Shown here: positions 49,918 to 60,860 of the stretch, piece after piece
Layout: each line of letters starts with the position of its first letter
Position numbering within the stretch: position 1 is the first letter of the stretch
Assembly (NCBI GenBank): GCA_004369045.1
Contig: ML213505.1
Span: 596,591 to 660,590 of the forward strand
DNA: 64,000 nucleotides
Direction: 5' to 3'
Origin: Heliocybe sulcata
Lineage: Eukaryota > Basidiomycota > Agaricomycetes > Gloeophyllales > Gloeophyllaceae
Translations under genes and position numbers: made by a program
The notes under the pieces: model-generated
Told to the model about the DNA's origin: nothing
What the model saw: the letters and a program-made list of their open reading frames with translations, nothing else
The model's database searches: none

Positions 49918-51054
49918 GGAAATTAAGACTGAAGTATACTGCTTGCCCAGAGCACCTACGTATTGCTCGCTCAAACAAGTCGACGAAATTTCGGACGCCA
50001 AATACATGCAAATTCTACCAGCCACAGTCGCGTGTAGACGCGCCCATAGGCGCCCACATGAGTCTTGCTGTCTAACGCTAATTTTGTCGGGCAACCTACT
50101 GCTTCCATTTTTCTGGCATACTGCATGGCTCAATTCATTATATACCCCCTGCAGCACCGGAACTGATAATTCCAGGCCTTTGACGCGCTTCATGATCTGC
50201 GGGATGTGCGTCGCCAAAGATTATTACTTCGCTCTATCAGCGTCTATGCACATCCCCTAACTCTTGAGTCCCTGTACTCTTGGTTGGCCGATCTAAGGGT
50301 GCTGCGGGCTTCCCATGCATCGTCTATGAAGCAGTCCCAGGCCCCTCATCAAGCTTGCTATATCCTGTTGTACGGATGTTATTTGCGCAGTCCGAGAGTA
50401 GACGTTTCCATGTATCCTTGTGGAATTGATCGTCTGTTCGGTAGGCACATACTTTGCCCGTGGCTGCGGATTCTCTACTCACAGTCCGGGGCCGCCAGCT
50501 GATACCCTTGTGTCCTCTATGTACTGATACGTCCAACGGCATGCAACGGTCTCAGGTCCATCGTCAGGTGCCGTAACAGGAAAAATTCCACAACCGATTT
50601 TTGTAGAGTACATGCCGCTCGAGCAGAGACTTCTCGGTCAGTAAAATGTCCTTTTGTTCAATTCGTAATTGCTCTACTTCTTCTCAGCCTTTAGGAAGAG
50701 ACTGCGTCGCTGTCATATTCTTGACCATTTATTAATAGAACCAGCCCTGGAGGAGACAAGTATATGAGGGAGATGCCTCCGCAGCATCCGCCCGACTGCG
50801 CCTTTGAGATCGCAAACAAAATTAGATGCTCCGCGCTTCAAGTCGCGGTGCCCTGGAGCATGTGTCGGGTTCATTAAATGTTCTTCCCCGCGCCGTCGAA
50901 GTACTTGAGCATCTCACTGCTGAGGAGGGCCTAGTCTAAACTCGCTTTTAGCCGTCACTTTCTTTTTCCTTTCTCTATCGTTGTTCTTCTCTCCATTCCT
51001 TTCCCTGCGTCCCCCCATTTTTTAAAGTGGTCTCTACGTCCCCAGTCTATCGAC
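49918..51054. promoter_or_regulatory. Long divergent promoter region with CT-rich tract
   Basis: This 1.1-kb region separates the divergent TOM40 and mannosyltransferase copy 2 starts. From about 50943 to 51026 the plus strand is strongly pyrimidine-rich (CTTTCTTTTTCCTTTCTCT), ending shortly before the ATG at 51055. This looks like the core promoter and leader of the mannosyltransferase gene. I found no credible gene in the rest. Confidence 0.5.
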
Positions 51055-52810
51055 ATGGCACCCAAGTTCTCGGTACCTGCATTGGCAAGCATGAAACCGA
51101 CGCTTGCCATGATCAACTCGAGGCGTTACGTCCTCATCGTCATCCTTTTGCTAGTAAGCACCGCACTAACTTGGAATCACTACCGAAAGCAAACGCGACA
51201 TTCATACAGCTGGGCTTTCACTATATCCTCCGCATTTCGCACGAGTCCTACGCCAAGTCGACGTCCCTCTCCCGACTAGTGGAACAGTTGTCCTTGAACC
51301 GCACGCTCCTTACCGATCCCTACTACAATGACCACCGCAGGGCCAATGCCACCTTCGTTTTTCTATGCCGGAACAGTGACCTCGCCGGGGTCGTCACTAG
51401 CATGCAACAGATGGAAGACAGGTTCAATAGGAAGTACCAGTACCCGTGGGTATTGTTGAATGACGAGCCGTTCACCGACGACTTCAAGAAGTGAGTGCCG
51501 GCTGAGGGGACGATGCTGGATGTTTCGTTGCTGAATGGCTGTCAGGCGTGTGAGCGTCTTGACCGACGCACCCATACAGTTCGGGGTTATACCCAGAGAA
51601 CAGTGGGTCCAGCCGGACTGGATAGACGAGAAGAAGGCAGAAGTGGCCCGCAAGGTCATGGTGTGGCAGCGTATAATATACGGTGGTATGTATGATGTCA
51701 TTGTCTTTCTGTCAGCTACTGATAACGCATGCACTTTAGGTAGCGTCCCGTAGGTCGTTTGATGATTCTATATGGTCCACGCTCATGCATAGATTCGCAT
51801 CACTAGGTACCGGAACATGTGCCGCTTCAACTCCGGGGTGAGTGTCTTATTCACATAGCGAGGGCCGAAACTGAACCATCTTCACGTAGTTCTTCTACAG
51901 GCACGAGCTCCTGTTACCTTACAAGTATTACTGGCGAGTAGAGTACGTATTCGATTGCATGAGCATCCTATATAATGCTGATGACTCGCTGGCTTCAGAC
52001 CCGATGTCAAATTCTTCTGCGATGTCGACTACGACCCATTTTTATTCATGCAGGAGCATAATAAGACATATGGTAAGCCCTGTTTAATACTTTCAATGAC
52101 ACAATTTATCTGACCGTTGTCAGGGTTCACAATCACCATGGAGGAGTTCAAAGAAACCATAATCACCCTCTGGGACACTACGAAAGGTACATGTCATGTA
52201 CTTCACCGTCGTGTCTGCCGCTCATGATGTAGCAGAGTTTCTGGTAGACAACCCCCAGTATGTAGCCCAGGACAACGCATTAGGATTCTTGTCAGATGAT
52301 GGCGGCATCTCATATAACTTGTGTCATTGTGAGTTGCCTTGAGCGAAGTTAGGGAAAGGTACATAAACCAAGCCCGTTTGGTCTAGATTGGAGCAATTTC
52401 GAGATCGCGGACATGGACTTTTGGAGAGGCGAGGCGTACGCCAAGTACTTCGATTTCTTAGAGTCCAAAGGAGGGTTCTACTATGAGGTACAGTCCCATG
52501 CGAAGTCATAGTAGGGTTTCCCTGTTGACATCTCCCTTTTCCAGCGTTGGGGAGATGCCCCCGTCCACAGCATAGCAGCTTCGCTATTCCTCTCGAAGCA
52601 TCAACTCCACTTTTTCCGCGACATAGGCTACAGACATGAGCCTTTCCAGCATTGCCCACAAGACGACGACTGGTCCCGAGGCCGATGCTCATGTAATCCC
52701 GACGATAATTTTGGTACGAAATCCACGTCCGCGTATGTATCTGGTAGCTGATTGATACGCTAGACTACACGCCGGCGTCGTGTATTAGAAACTTCGACCG
52801 CATATTCTAG
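51055..52810 (+). CDS. KRE2/KTR-family alpha-1,2-mannosyltransferase, copy 2
   Basis: This is a second glycosyltransferase family 15 enzyme with the same architecture as the copy at 45258-46983. The start at 51055 ([17 protein letters not shown]) leads to a signal anchor [20 protein letters not shown], formed across an intron. The luminal domain includes [119 protein letters not shown] and [11 protein letters not shown]. The C-terminus is [15 protein letters not shown], with the stop at 52810. The conserved blocks are nearly identical to copy 1. The N-terminus and tail differ, so the duplication is not recent. Confidence 0.94.
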
Positions 52811-52882
52811 ATCGAACGAACTCTCAGAGCATAGTCATTATACTAGGAATTTTTAGTAGGATAGATGCGGGCACGGTACCAA
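52811..52882. other. Very short convergent spacer
   Basis: Only 72 bp separate the stops of the mannosyltransferase and the CCCH protein genes, so their 3' UTRs probably overlap. Confidence 0.65.
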
Positions 52883-54940
52883 TCAAACATTGAGATCCGT
52901 AAGAGGCAGATTCTGACCCCCGTTGGCAGCCTTCGCTAGGCCCTCCACGACTTGAAGGATTTTGGAGAGCTTGGGAAAGATGGCGCTGTATATGTTTGTA
53001 TTTTGCTGGAGGATGTTGCTCCCCAGACTTTTCTTCAGCTCTTCGGCCTGACTCTGAAGCATCTCATAGACAAGCTGGAGTACGGGTTCTTGCACGACTT
53101 GTTCGAGACGATCTAGTGGAGGAATTTGTGGAGGTATGGCCGTTGTACGGGCGGACTGATTGGCCATCGCCGCAGATAATGCGTCAATCTCCCGGGTTTG
53201 CCGTTCGATCACGTGATTAGCTCGTTGATGTGTAGCCTGCAGCTGCAGGTGCAAGTCTAGTGTTACGTCGACCAGCATAAGCATGCAACTCTACATACCT
53301 CCGCGTACTTCCGTTTCCATTCTTCATTCTCTCCCCGCAACCACTCATTTTCCTTCTTCAGCTCTCCCGACTCGGTTATGAGCGTCGCAATCTCCTCTGC
53401 CAGCTGCCCAACTTCATCGCCGGTGGTATTTAGGTTCTTCTCGAGACTCTCGATATTCTCCCCAAGCGCTTCGTGCGCCTTTACGCGCTCGCTTTCAGCG
53501 AATTCGGATCGGCATTGTTTCATCTCCTCTACCTTCGCCTCCACCCGAATGTCCAGCTCGTCTAGCACTTCTCCATCGCGCTGGATCAGGATATTTTCCA
53601 AGTCTGCCAACCGTTCCTCGAGCCAGCGAACTTGCTCGTGGACACGCCTTGAAACGAAAGTCGGACGATCGTCACGACCGCCCTCGGACAAACGCCTACG
53701 TTTGCCCTTGTGCTGGCTATTGTCACCGTCTACGTCCATAGAAGAGGAGTTATCAACAGTGACAGAGGCGCTAGTGGCAGCGAGGTTTATTTGAGCCTGC
53801 TTAGCTAAGACCTCCATCACGTCTTTCTGCACGCTCGCACATAGTTCCTTGAGCTCCGCAACTTCCTTCCGCACCTTATCAAGGCCGGGCGTGTCCTTCG
53901 GGGCGGGCCAGTAGTCGGCGTTGATCAGGCTTTTGATCAGTTCATTCAGATCAGCCTTCTTGGTGGCACACCTGTCTCGCACTTCGGTGACTTGAGCGCG
54001 GAGGCGGTCTTTGTCTCCATCAGCTAGTGATGAGAATCGCCAGGACTGCAATAAGGCTTCGTATTGGCTGAGTTCACGTTGGAGTTTGGCATGATCTGTG
54101 CGTGCGACGATGCAGTCGGCCATCAACCTATGTTTAAGAGAGGGAGCGATGAGGTTGGGCGTCTCGCGAAGCAGCGAAAATCCTTACTTGATCCGGTTTC
54201 TCCATATCTCTTGTCGTTCGTCTATGCCAAGCCCTGGTTTTCGCGGGACCGGACCTACAGTAGTACTAGTAGGTGCAGAAGGCGATGGCAAAGGTGGCGG
54301 AATGGCAGAAGGCGGAGCGGCGGAGGTGGACGGTGTCGGCAACGGCGGTGGAGGCATATGAGAAGCACTGGCCGTGTCGGATACCTTCGTATCAGCAGCT
54401 ATAGGACGAACCATGTCAGCTAGATGAATCGGAGAATTCAGAGATGTGTCATATTCTCACCTCGCCTGACCTGGGAACGAGGCTCGAGAGAAGGAGTTGA
54501 ACCTGATGGGGAGCCAGGCAGACCCCGTCGCACACTTGCGTTGGAGGAGTCTATCGACGTCCGCCTCTCGAGTTGACGTTCGCGCTCTCGTGATCCTTCG
54601 ACCTGACCAGAATCCCTTCGATAGCTCGGATCTGGACTTCTTGGGCGTGGACTTCTCGGACAAGGACTTCGTGGAGGAGTAGGCGAACGATACCAGTCTC
54701 GTCCGCGTCTTTCCTTCGGAGGCTTCGAGGGAACTGCGGTCGTCCACTCCTGGTCGCTCGGGTGGACAAAGTAACACTGTTCTCCACGATAACAGCCGGC
54801 TTTACCCTTTGTATTGGTCTTCGGACGACCGTCCTCTTCGAACCACTAAGGGCAGAGGTATGGTATAAGCAGACGGCGTTTGTGGGCATGAGGGGCAAAG
54901 GACGAACGAAGCATCGTGTATCGTACTTGGGCCGACGCAT
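52883..54940 (-). CDS. CCCH zinc-finger, RS-rich, coiled-coil protein
   Basis: This is probably an RNA-binding nuclear protein. The first exon from 54940 (MRRPKYDTRCF) joins through a short intron to WFEEDGRPKTNTKGKAGCYR. This gives a CCCH finger C-X18-C-X5-C-X3-H ending EQCYFVHPSDQEW. An Arg/Ser/Pro-rich section follows (YRSPTPPRSPCPRSP, RDSGQVEGSRERERQ), resembling splicing-factor RS domains. Next come a Pro-rich region and the motif IDERQEIWRNRIK. A long coiled coil ends the protein (RWLEERLADLENILIQRDGE, ESLEKNLNTTGDEVGQLAEE, ENEWLRGENEEWKRKYAE), with basic KGKRRRLSEGG as a likely nuclear signal. The stop is at 52883. I do not recognise a named gene. The exon structure near the finger was joined by frame and similarity. 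Confidence 0.75.
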
Positions 54941-55147
54941 TGGTGAGATCGCCGTGTCTTGCTACCCTGACGCTATTGTCAGGAAGACAAGTAATTGAGT
55001 CGAATTAGGTTGGCCTCAGACACTTTCCGCAAGCGCTCGCGCTTAGGCCTCAGGTTAGGTTTCCAGAATTATTGAGATCACGGAGCATGTCAGAGTCCAA
55101 ATAACGCGATCGCACAAGTCCGACATTAGATTACTATACTACTATTT
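54941..55147. promoter_or_regulatory. Short region between SEC16 stop and CCCH gene start
   Basis: This 207-bp gap lies between two minus-strand genes. It should hold the SEC16 3' end and the CCCH gene promoter. Nothing else is seen. Confidence 0.4.
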
Positions 55148-58100
55148 CTATGACCCAGGCGTCGGCTGGAACACATCTACATAACGGCTCCGTACACTTC
55201 GTTTCCCCATCTGCGACTTGGGCCGCCCTGGCGGCGGCGGGACCTCCAACCCTGCATGGGCTGCCGGGGTCGTGGGAGCTGACTCAATGCCTTCTGGCAC
55301 CAAATTAGAACGAACACGCATTGGCGGCTTCTTCACTGGCGGAGATGTCAGGTCTACTGCTGCCGCTGAAGCTGGCCGAGCAGGTGGTGGCGTGAGGCCC
55401 GGCGCGGACCTAGAGGGCGACGCCGTCTGAGCTCTTGCTGGTGGAGGAGGAGGGGGCTTGGGTTGAGACGTGTCTCCACCAGCCTGCAGAATCATTTTAG
55501 CCTTCTGAATGGCGCGTATATCAAGTGACATCGGTAACTGACCTTCTTGTTCACCCAACGCTTCAGCTCCGCGTCGTAGTAGAACGTCACCTCTTCGCCT
55601 AGGTTGGCCTTCACAGGTGCAGGCGTATTCTCACGCTTCCACCATCGACTTAACCAGGACCCAGACGAAGCTGAAGCCAAAGCTGTCCAGGCCGCGTACA
55701 ATGAGTCCCTTAACCTTCTAGAATGACAGCTATAGGAAACACTCACGAGGCTTGCCAGGAGCAGACTTCCCACTCAACTCCTCTGCGTCAGGCTTCTTCT
55801 CGGATTCCTTAGCCTCATCCTGCTCAGGGACCTCCGACGCTTCCGCCTTCCTCTTTGACGAATTGCCGAAGCCCAGGTCCTCGACATCGTCCTCCTCGTA
55901 AGTCGACCCATTTGGAGCAGGTGAATGGGTCGTCGCCACAGGCGTCATTGTATCGTCCATGAGAGAGACGAAATTCCCTGCGTCTGCCTCGCCATCCCCA
56001 TCATTCACCTGATGGAATGAGCTGGCAGTCGGTGTTATCGCATCATTCTCAGCCCCGTATCCGCTGCCATTCCACCACGACGAACTGTTTTGGGATCCCG
56101 ATGCATCATCTGTGGAGAACGGTGAGTGAGGGTAAGCTGGTGAGCCAGGGTAGGCCGGCGAAGCTGGGTATGCAGGGTAGCCATTCCCCGACCCATAACC
56201 ATTCACAGCCTGCCCAAATGAGGGCACCTGCCCAACCACTGTGGCAGCGTCGGTTGAACCTGACCTTAGGGCAGGCGAGGACTTCCTGGCCGAAGGCCTT
56301 GTGTAGTCCATGGCAGAAGATGCACGGTCGACTGACATGTCGCTGTGGGGATTGGGGCGCAATGCCATGGCAGAGCCACTCCTCCGAGGCGGAGGGGACG
56401 TTGAAGGATAACCGATACTATGTACGGACGGTGCAGGGGAAGGCGTATGCGAAGGAACAGCAGAGGATATCGCACTATAGTGGGTGAAAGGTCCAGAGAA
56501 CGGGCTATCCTCCTGACTGGACCGCCTTGATGGGTCATCAGTCGGAGATCTATCCTCCTCACCAGCAATGAACTTGGTTACACGACTTCCAACCCAGCTC
56601 CCGATGCTGTCCAAGCTCGGCTTGCTCATTTTCCCGCCTATCCAAGAGCCGGCTTTGTCAACCTGAGGCGTAGCCGTGAGGCGGTCAGAGAGTTCCTTCA
56701 GGCAGTGCATAAATGCAACGTTGAGATATGGAGATTGCTTTGTGACAGTAGTTCGAATAGCGTCGCAGTACCTGCACCATCAGTTAGAACTCGGAGTCAA
56801 TGGTTATCAAAAAAATCCGAACCGGTTTGCCAGTTGGACATGACCAAGCTCAGCCAGAGTTGTGGCGCGCAGCAGCTTATACGCCTGTAGGTGTGGCAAA
56901 CCACTAAACATTTCTTGGCCCTTTGCTGGAGATGCAAGCGACAGAGCGAATTCGGCGATCTCGGAAAAGATTATCGGATCATGGTCCTTGTTGAAACCCG
57001 TGAACATCTGGGGACTAGTCGACCCGACCAAGACTACCCGAACCGAAGGGCTACCGACTCCACCTAGCATTGACGTCTGGGGAGAAAGCAGGTAACTAAA
57101 ATACGCTTCAGCACGACGAAAAATTGAATAGAATGAGCCTATTACCAGGCATGCGCAGCTTCAATCCACTGATTGGCGGACAAGTAATCGCCCAGAGTGG
57201 TCAGAGCAGACGAAGAATCCGCAGTCATCGGATTGGATAGAAGCATAGCAGCGGTGTCAGACCAGTCAGCCAGCACTTCATCTGGAACCTTCGACGTCAA
57301 AGCCGCACTTGGGAAGTTGGGCGACACAGGTGTGATGAGTGAGGCAGCAGGTTGCGGAAGCTGAAGAGTATGGGACTCCGTCTTCGAGAGCAGCTTCGGA
57401 GGGACCATTTCCTGTACTAAATTGCGACGATTGCTCCTGATCAACCCTCGCTAACAATAGACCACTGCTGAACACAAACCTGAAGCTGCGCCCTCTCCAG
57501 CAAACAGGCTGTACGCAACCCTGAGCGATGTTCGGCCGGGGTCCGCAGCCTTACCATTGACAGGCGAGGACCCTTGACTACTGTCCGCTTTATAACCTAA
57601 CTCAGTCCGCAAGAACTCATGAACTACTTCTTTCCATGCTTCCTTATCAACGCTGCTGGCGATCAACATAGCATGGGCCCATAGCTTGTGGTCCAGAGCA
57701 TAATGGCATGCTTTACGGCGTTCTCCTCGGAGGAGGAAGTCTTGAATCTTGTTCAGAGAAGACGGCGTGACAACGTAGGAGGCCAAAGGTATTTCGTCCG
57801 CGTTACTTGAGGCCAGTCCAGGATAGCCTAAAGACAAGTCCGCCGCCGCTGTTAATCCAGCATCGCCGTTGTCAGTGGCAGACTGGATACGCGGAACCAA
57901 TGCTGCACGTGCTGCACTGTCCGCGGCTTCGCTGAATCAAACAAGGCAATGAGCATCGTGTAATGGCGCCAGAAACAGAGACTTGAGGAACGTACCTCCC
58001 GGAGAGCTTGCCATCATTCTCGACCATGATCTTCAGGAGCTTCGCAAGTACCAACTTACCTTCCGCCCGTCGATGTTCAGCAGTGCCCTTCGTCAAATAG

Positions 58101-60860
58101 CTGACAGCCCTCGACAGCTCCTCTTCTTTCTCTTCCAGGTACTTGATAACCTTCGCCTTCTTCGCCTTGACTTGCGAAGCGCTCGTGCGCACCAAGCTCG
58201 TTGTAGTCGGTGTACCTGGATCTGAGAATAACGGCCCTGGATATGCCGGTACCGATACATCCGAAGCAGACTCGGGTAGAACCTTGTGCAACAGACGCAT
58301 CCGAATGTCCGTTGAAGGTTTTGAAGATAGAGCCACATCAAACCCCGTGCTCAGCTCGGATGACCCATGGAAGCAGGTTAACACCTTGCCTCCAAAGCCA
58401 AACGTAACCAGCGGAGCACGAGCCGCGACCCGTCCAAGCGGGTCATTAGCACCCAATAGCGTCGGCGACGGTGCATAGGGCGCACGAGCCGGCGTACTCA
58501 GGTACACATCCTGCCCATGGTCGAGCTCCGCCACCGCTGAGGCAGCAGGTGGCACATAACTGAGCCCTGAGGGCGAACCGTAGGAGCGACTGGACCATGC
58601 CTCCCCGTAGTCAGACAACTCGCTGCTTTCACGTGTTATTCCATAAACAGGGGGAGCGTAGGGACTCGCTGCAACAGCTGCAATCGGAGGCGGAGGTGCA
58701 TACTGGACACTGTTCGAGATTGCACGGTCTCTGGGCGGCGCTGCAACCACCGGAGACTGAGACCGCGAAGATGTCGAGTAGGGCCCATGCGACCCATACG
58801 AAGATGTGAAGGACCGAACCGATGCAGCACCTGGTGATTTCGCCCTTGGTGGTGCAGCAGCACCATTGGGCTTGTAAGTATCAATGGACGCCGGATGAGG
58901 AAGAGCGTAGCCGTTTAATGCGGGCGGGGCAGGAGAGATCGCTGACACCTTGGCAGGCGCGTAACGGTCCAGGCTGCTCCGAGTCGACGCAGGAGGCGAG
59001 ATAGGGGGCGACTTAGCAGGCACGTAGGGATCGTAACTGCTCCCAGCGGATGCAGCAGGCGGAGGCGAGGTTGCGGGCGACTTAGCAGGGACGTAAGGAT
59101 CATAACCGCTCACAGCGGTCGTAGGAGGCGCAGGCGGCTTGCTTGGAGCATATTGATCCAAACTACTCCGATTAGACGACCTCTCCGGGTCGTACGAATA
59201 CGTGTTGCTCGCAGGTGGAGGAGGAACAACTCCCAGCGGTTGAGTCGCCCGCGAGGAATTACTCTTGACGCTGCCTACGGACCTGATAGAAGCTCGGTCG
59301 GGAGACGTCGTTCTATCTAGAACTTGTTTCATAGTCTCGGCGGAGGGGGCACTGGGGTGTTCAGGAAGTGCAGGCGGCTGGAATATAGAATGTGACGGTG
59401 CCTCCGGATCCTGTTCGCTAGGTAAAACCGTCTCACTAGTCTGCGCAAAAGCAGTTGCTGTACTTTCAGGGTCGACTTCGGCGTCAAATATCGCAGAGAT
59501 ATCCTGAGAAGGCAACAATGAAGGAGGCTGAAATGAGGGAGAATGCTCAGACAAGTTCAGTTCTTCAACAGCCGTAGTCAAAGATTGCACGTGTTGTTCC
59601 ATGCTTAATGTCGGCACGGACTCTGGAGATGCAGGTGCATATTCGTGCGGCTGATGAGATGCAGCTGCGCTGCCGTAGGGAGGGGAGAGCGATCGAGAGT
59701 GGGCATCTCCTGCAGTAATTCCTGCACCATCAGATTGTGCAGGAGTAGGAGAAGCATAGCCAGCTTTAGTACCATTAGCAGGGCTCGGACTGTAAGCTCG
59801 GCTGTAGTCAGTTGAACCGGTGTTGCTGCGTGTACTGCGGACCCCAGTGCTAGGCGCACGTGGCGGCGGCGGTAGAGGCGGAGCAGCAGCATTCGGGCTC
59901 TGAATGTAAGGTGAAACCGGAGGAGGAGGGATGTGGCTTCCATATGGAGAGTATACTGAGACGGGAGGGGAATGGACAGGACGGTGCTTGGGTTTCACCG
60001 GAGGTAATGGTGGGTCGTACGCGTTAAAGCTTTTGGGTCGGTAGACATCGGCCTTTGGCGCTGGTGGCGGAGGTGCAGTGACGACAGGAGGAGCATTCCT
60101 GGTGGAGGGATATTGAGGAGGGGCGTACGGAGATGAAACGGTGGTGATCGAGGGCTTATAAGGGTCGTAGGCCGAAGCCGATGAGCTTGAGGTCTCGGAG
60201 CGTGTGTGCTGAGCCGCAGACGTGTAGTTGCTCGGAGCGTAGCCAAAGGAAGCAGCCTGTGTGGATATAGTGGTCGTAGATTGTGGTGCGTAGGGCTCGT
60301 ATGATGAAGTTGCGTAGTGCGAAGCCGGCTGCGAGCCGTTCACATGAGAATCATAGGAAGACGAGGTTGTGGAATAGGAGGTAGGAGCGTATGGATTTGG
60401 TGCACTTTGTGCTGCATAATCCATGGAGCCATACGTGCCGTTTGCAGCGACATAACCTAGAACAGCTCCAGAGGGGTCTCATAAGCGGAGGACCAGACTT
60501 ACCATGGGTCTGCTGTGATTCATCATATCCTGCCCATTGATTACTCTGGTCATACCCCTGGGCTGCAGTCGTATATGATGTGCTAGCCTCCTGGGTAGTA
60601 GGAGCATAAGACTTCTGATGGTCGTCCGCCTGCGACAGCCAGTTATCGTAATTGTACCCGTTCGCGTCTGACGAGGAACCGCCGACATCGAAGAGAGATG
60701 AAGGGTCTGCATCAGCCTGTAATGCCTCTCTATCAGCAGATGGTGCATCCGCCGGAGCATTGTCGTTGCCTAAGACCGCACTGAAGGGGTCCGAGTCCGC
60801 CAAAGTCGAGTCCGCCGAGCCGAAGAGAGAAGCAGCCGCTTCCGCCTCGACTGTGCCCAT
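55148..60860 (-). CDS. SEC16: COPII coat assembly protein SEC16
   Basis: SEC16 organises ER exit sites and recruits the COPII coat. The start is taken at 60860 (MGTVEAEAAASLFGSADS); an in-frame ATG at 60926 is possible. The N-terminal half is disordered and rich in Pro, Ser and Tyr (YAPPQYPST, YEPYAPQSTT). It contains degenerate repeats around YDPYVPAKSP (about 58870-59170). The conserved central domain begins near PLVTFGFGGKVLTCF, continues through AKVIKYLEEKEEELSRAVSY, and includes the alpha-solenoid part IQDFLLRGERRKACHYALDH and LWAHAMLIASSVDKEAWKEV. The C-terminal region has LGEEVTFYYDAELKRWVNKK, typical of Sec16, and a Pro-rich tail ending at 55148. Total length is about 1,800 residues. 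Internal splice sites were not all resolved. Confidence 0.93.

Noticed and set aside
50206-50502. 98-codon plus-strand frame in the TOM40 upstream region
   Set aside because: Composition is not protein-like for the region, there is no similarity, and it sits in the expected promoter.
54551-54940. Minus-strand frame reading through the CCCH finger region in one piece
   Set aside because: Its sequence is unlike any protein, whereas the neighbouring frame gives a CCCH finger and RS repeats after a short intron.
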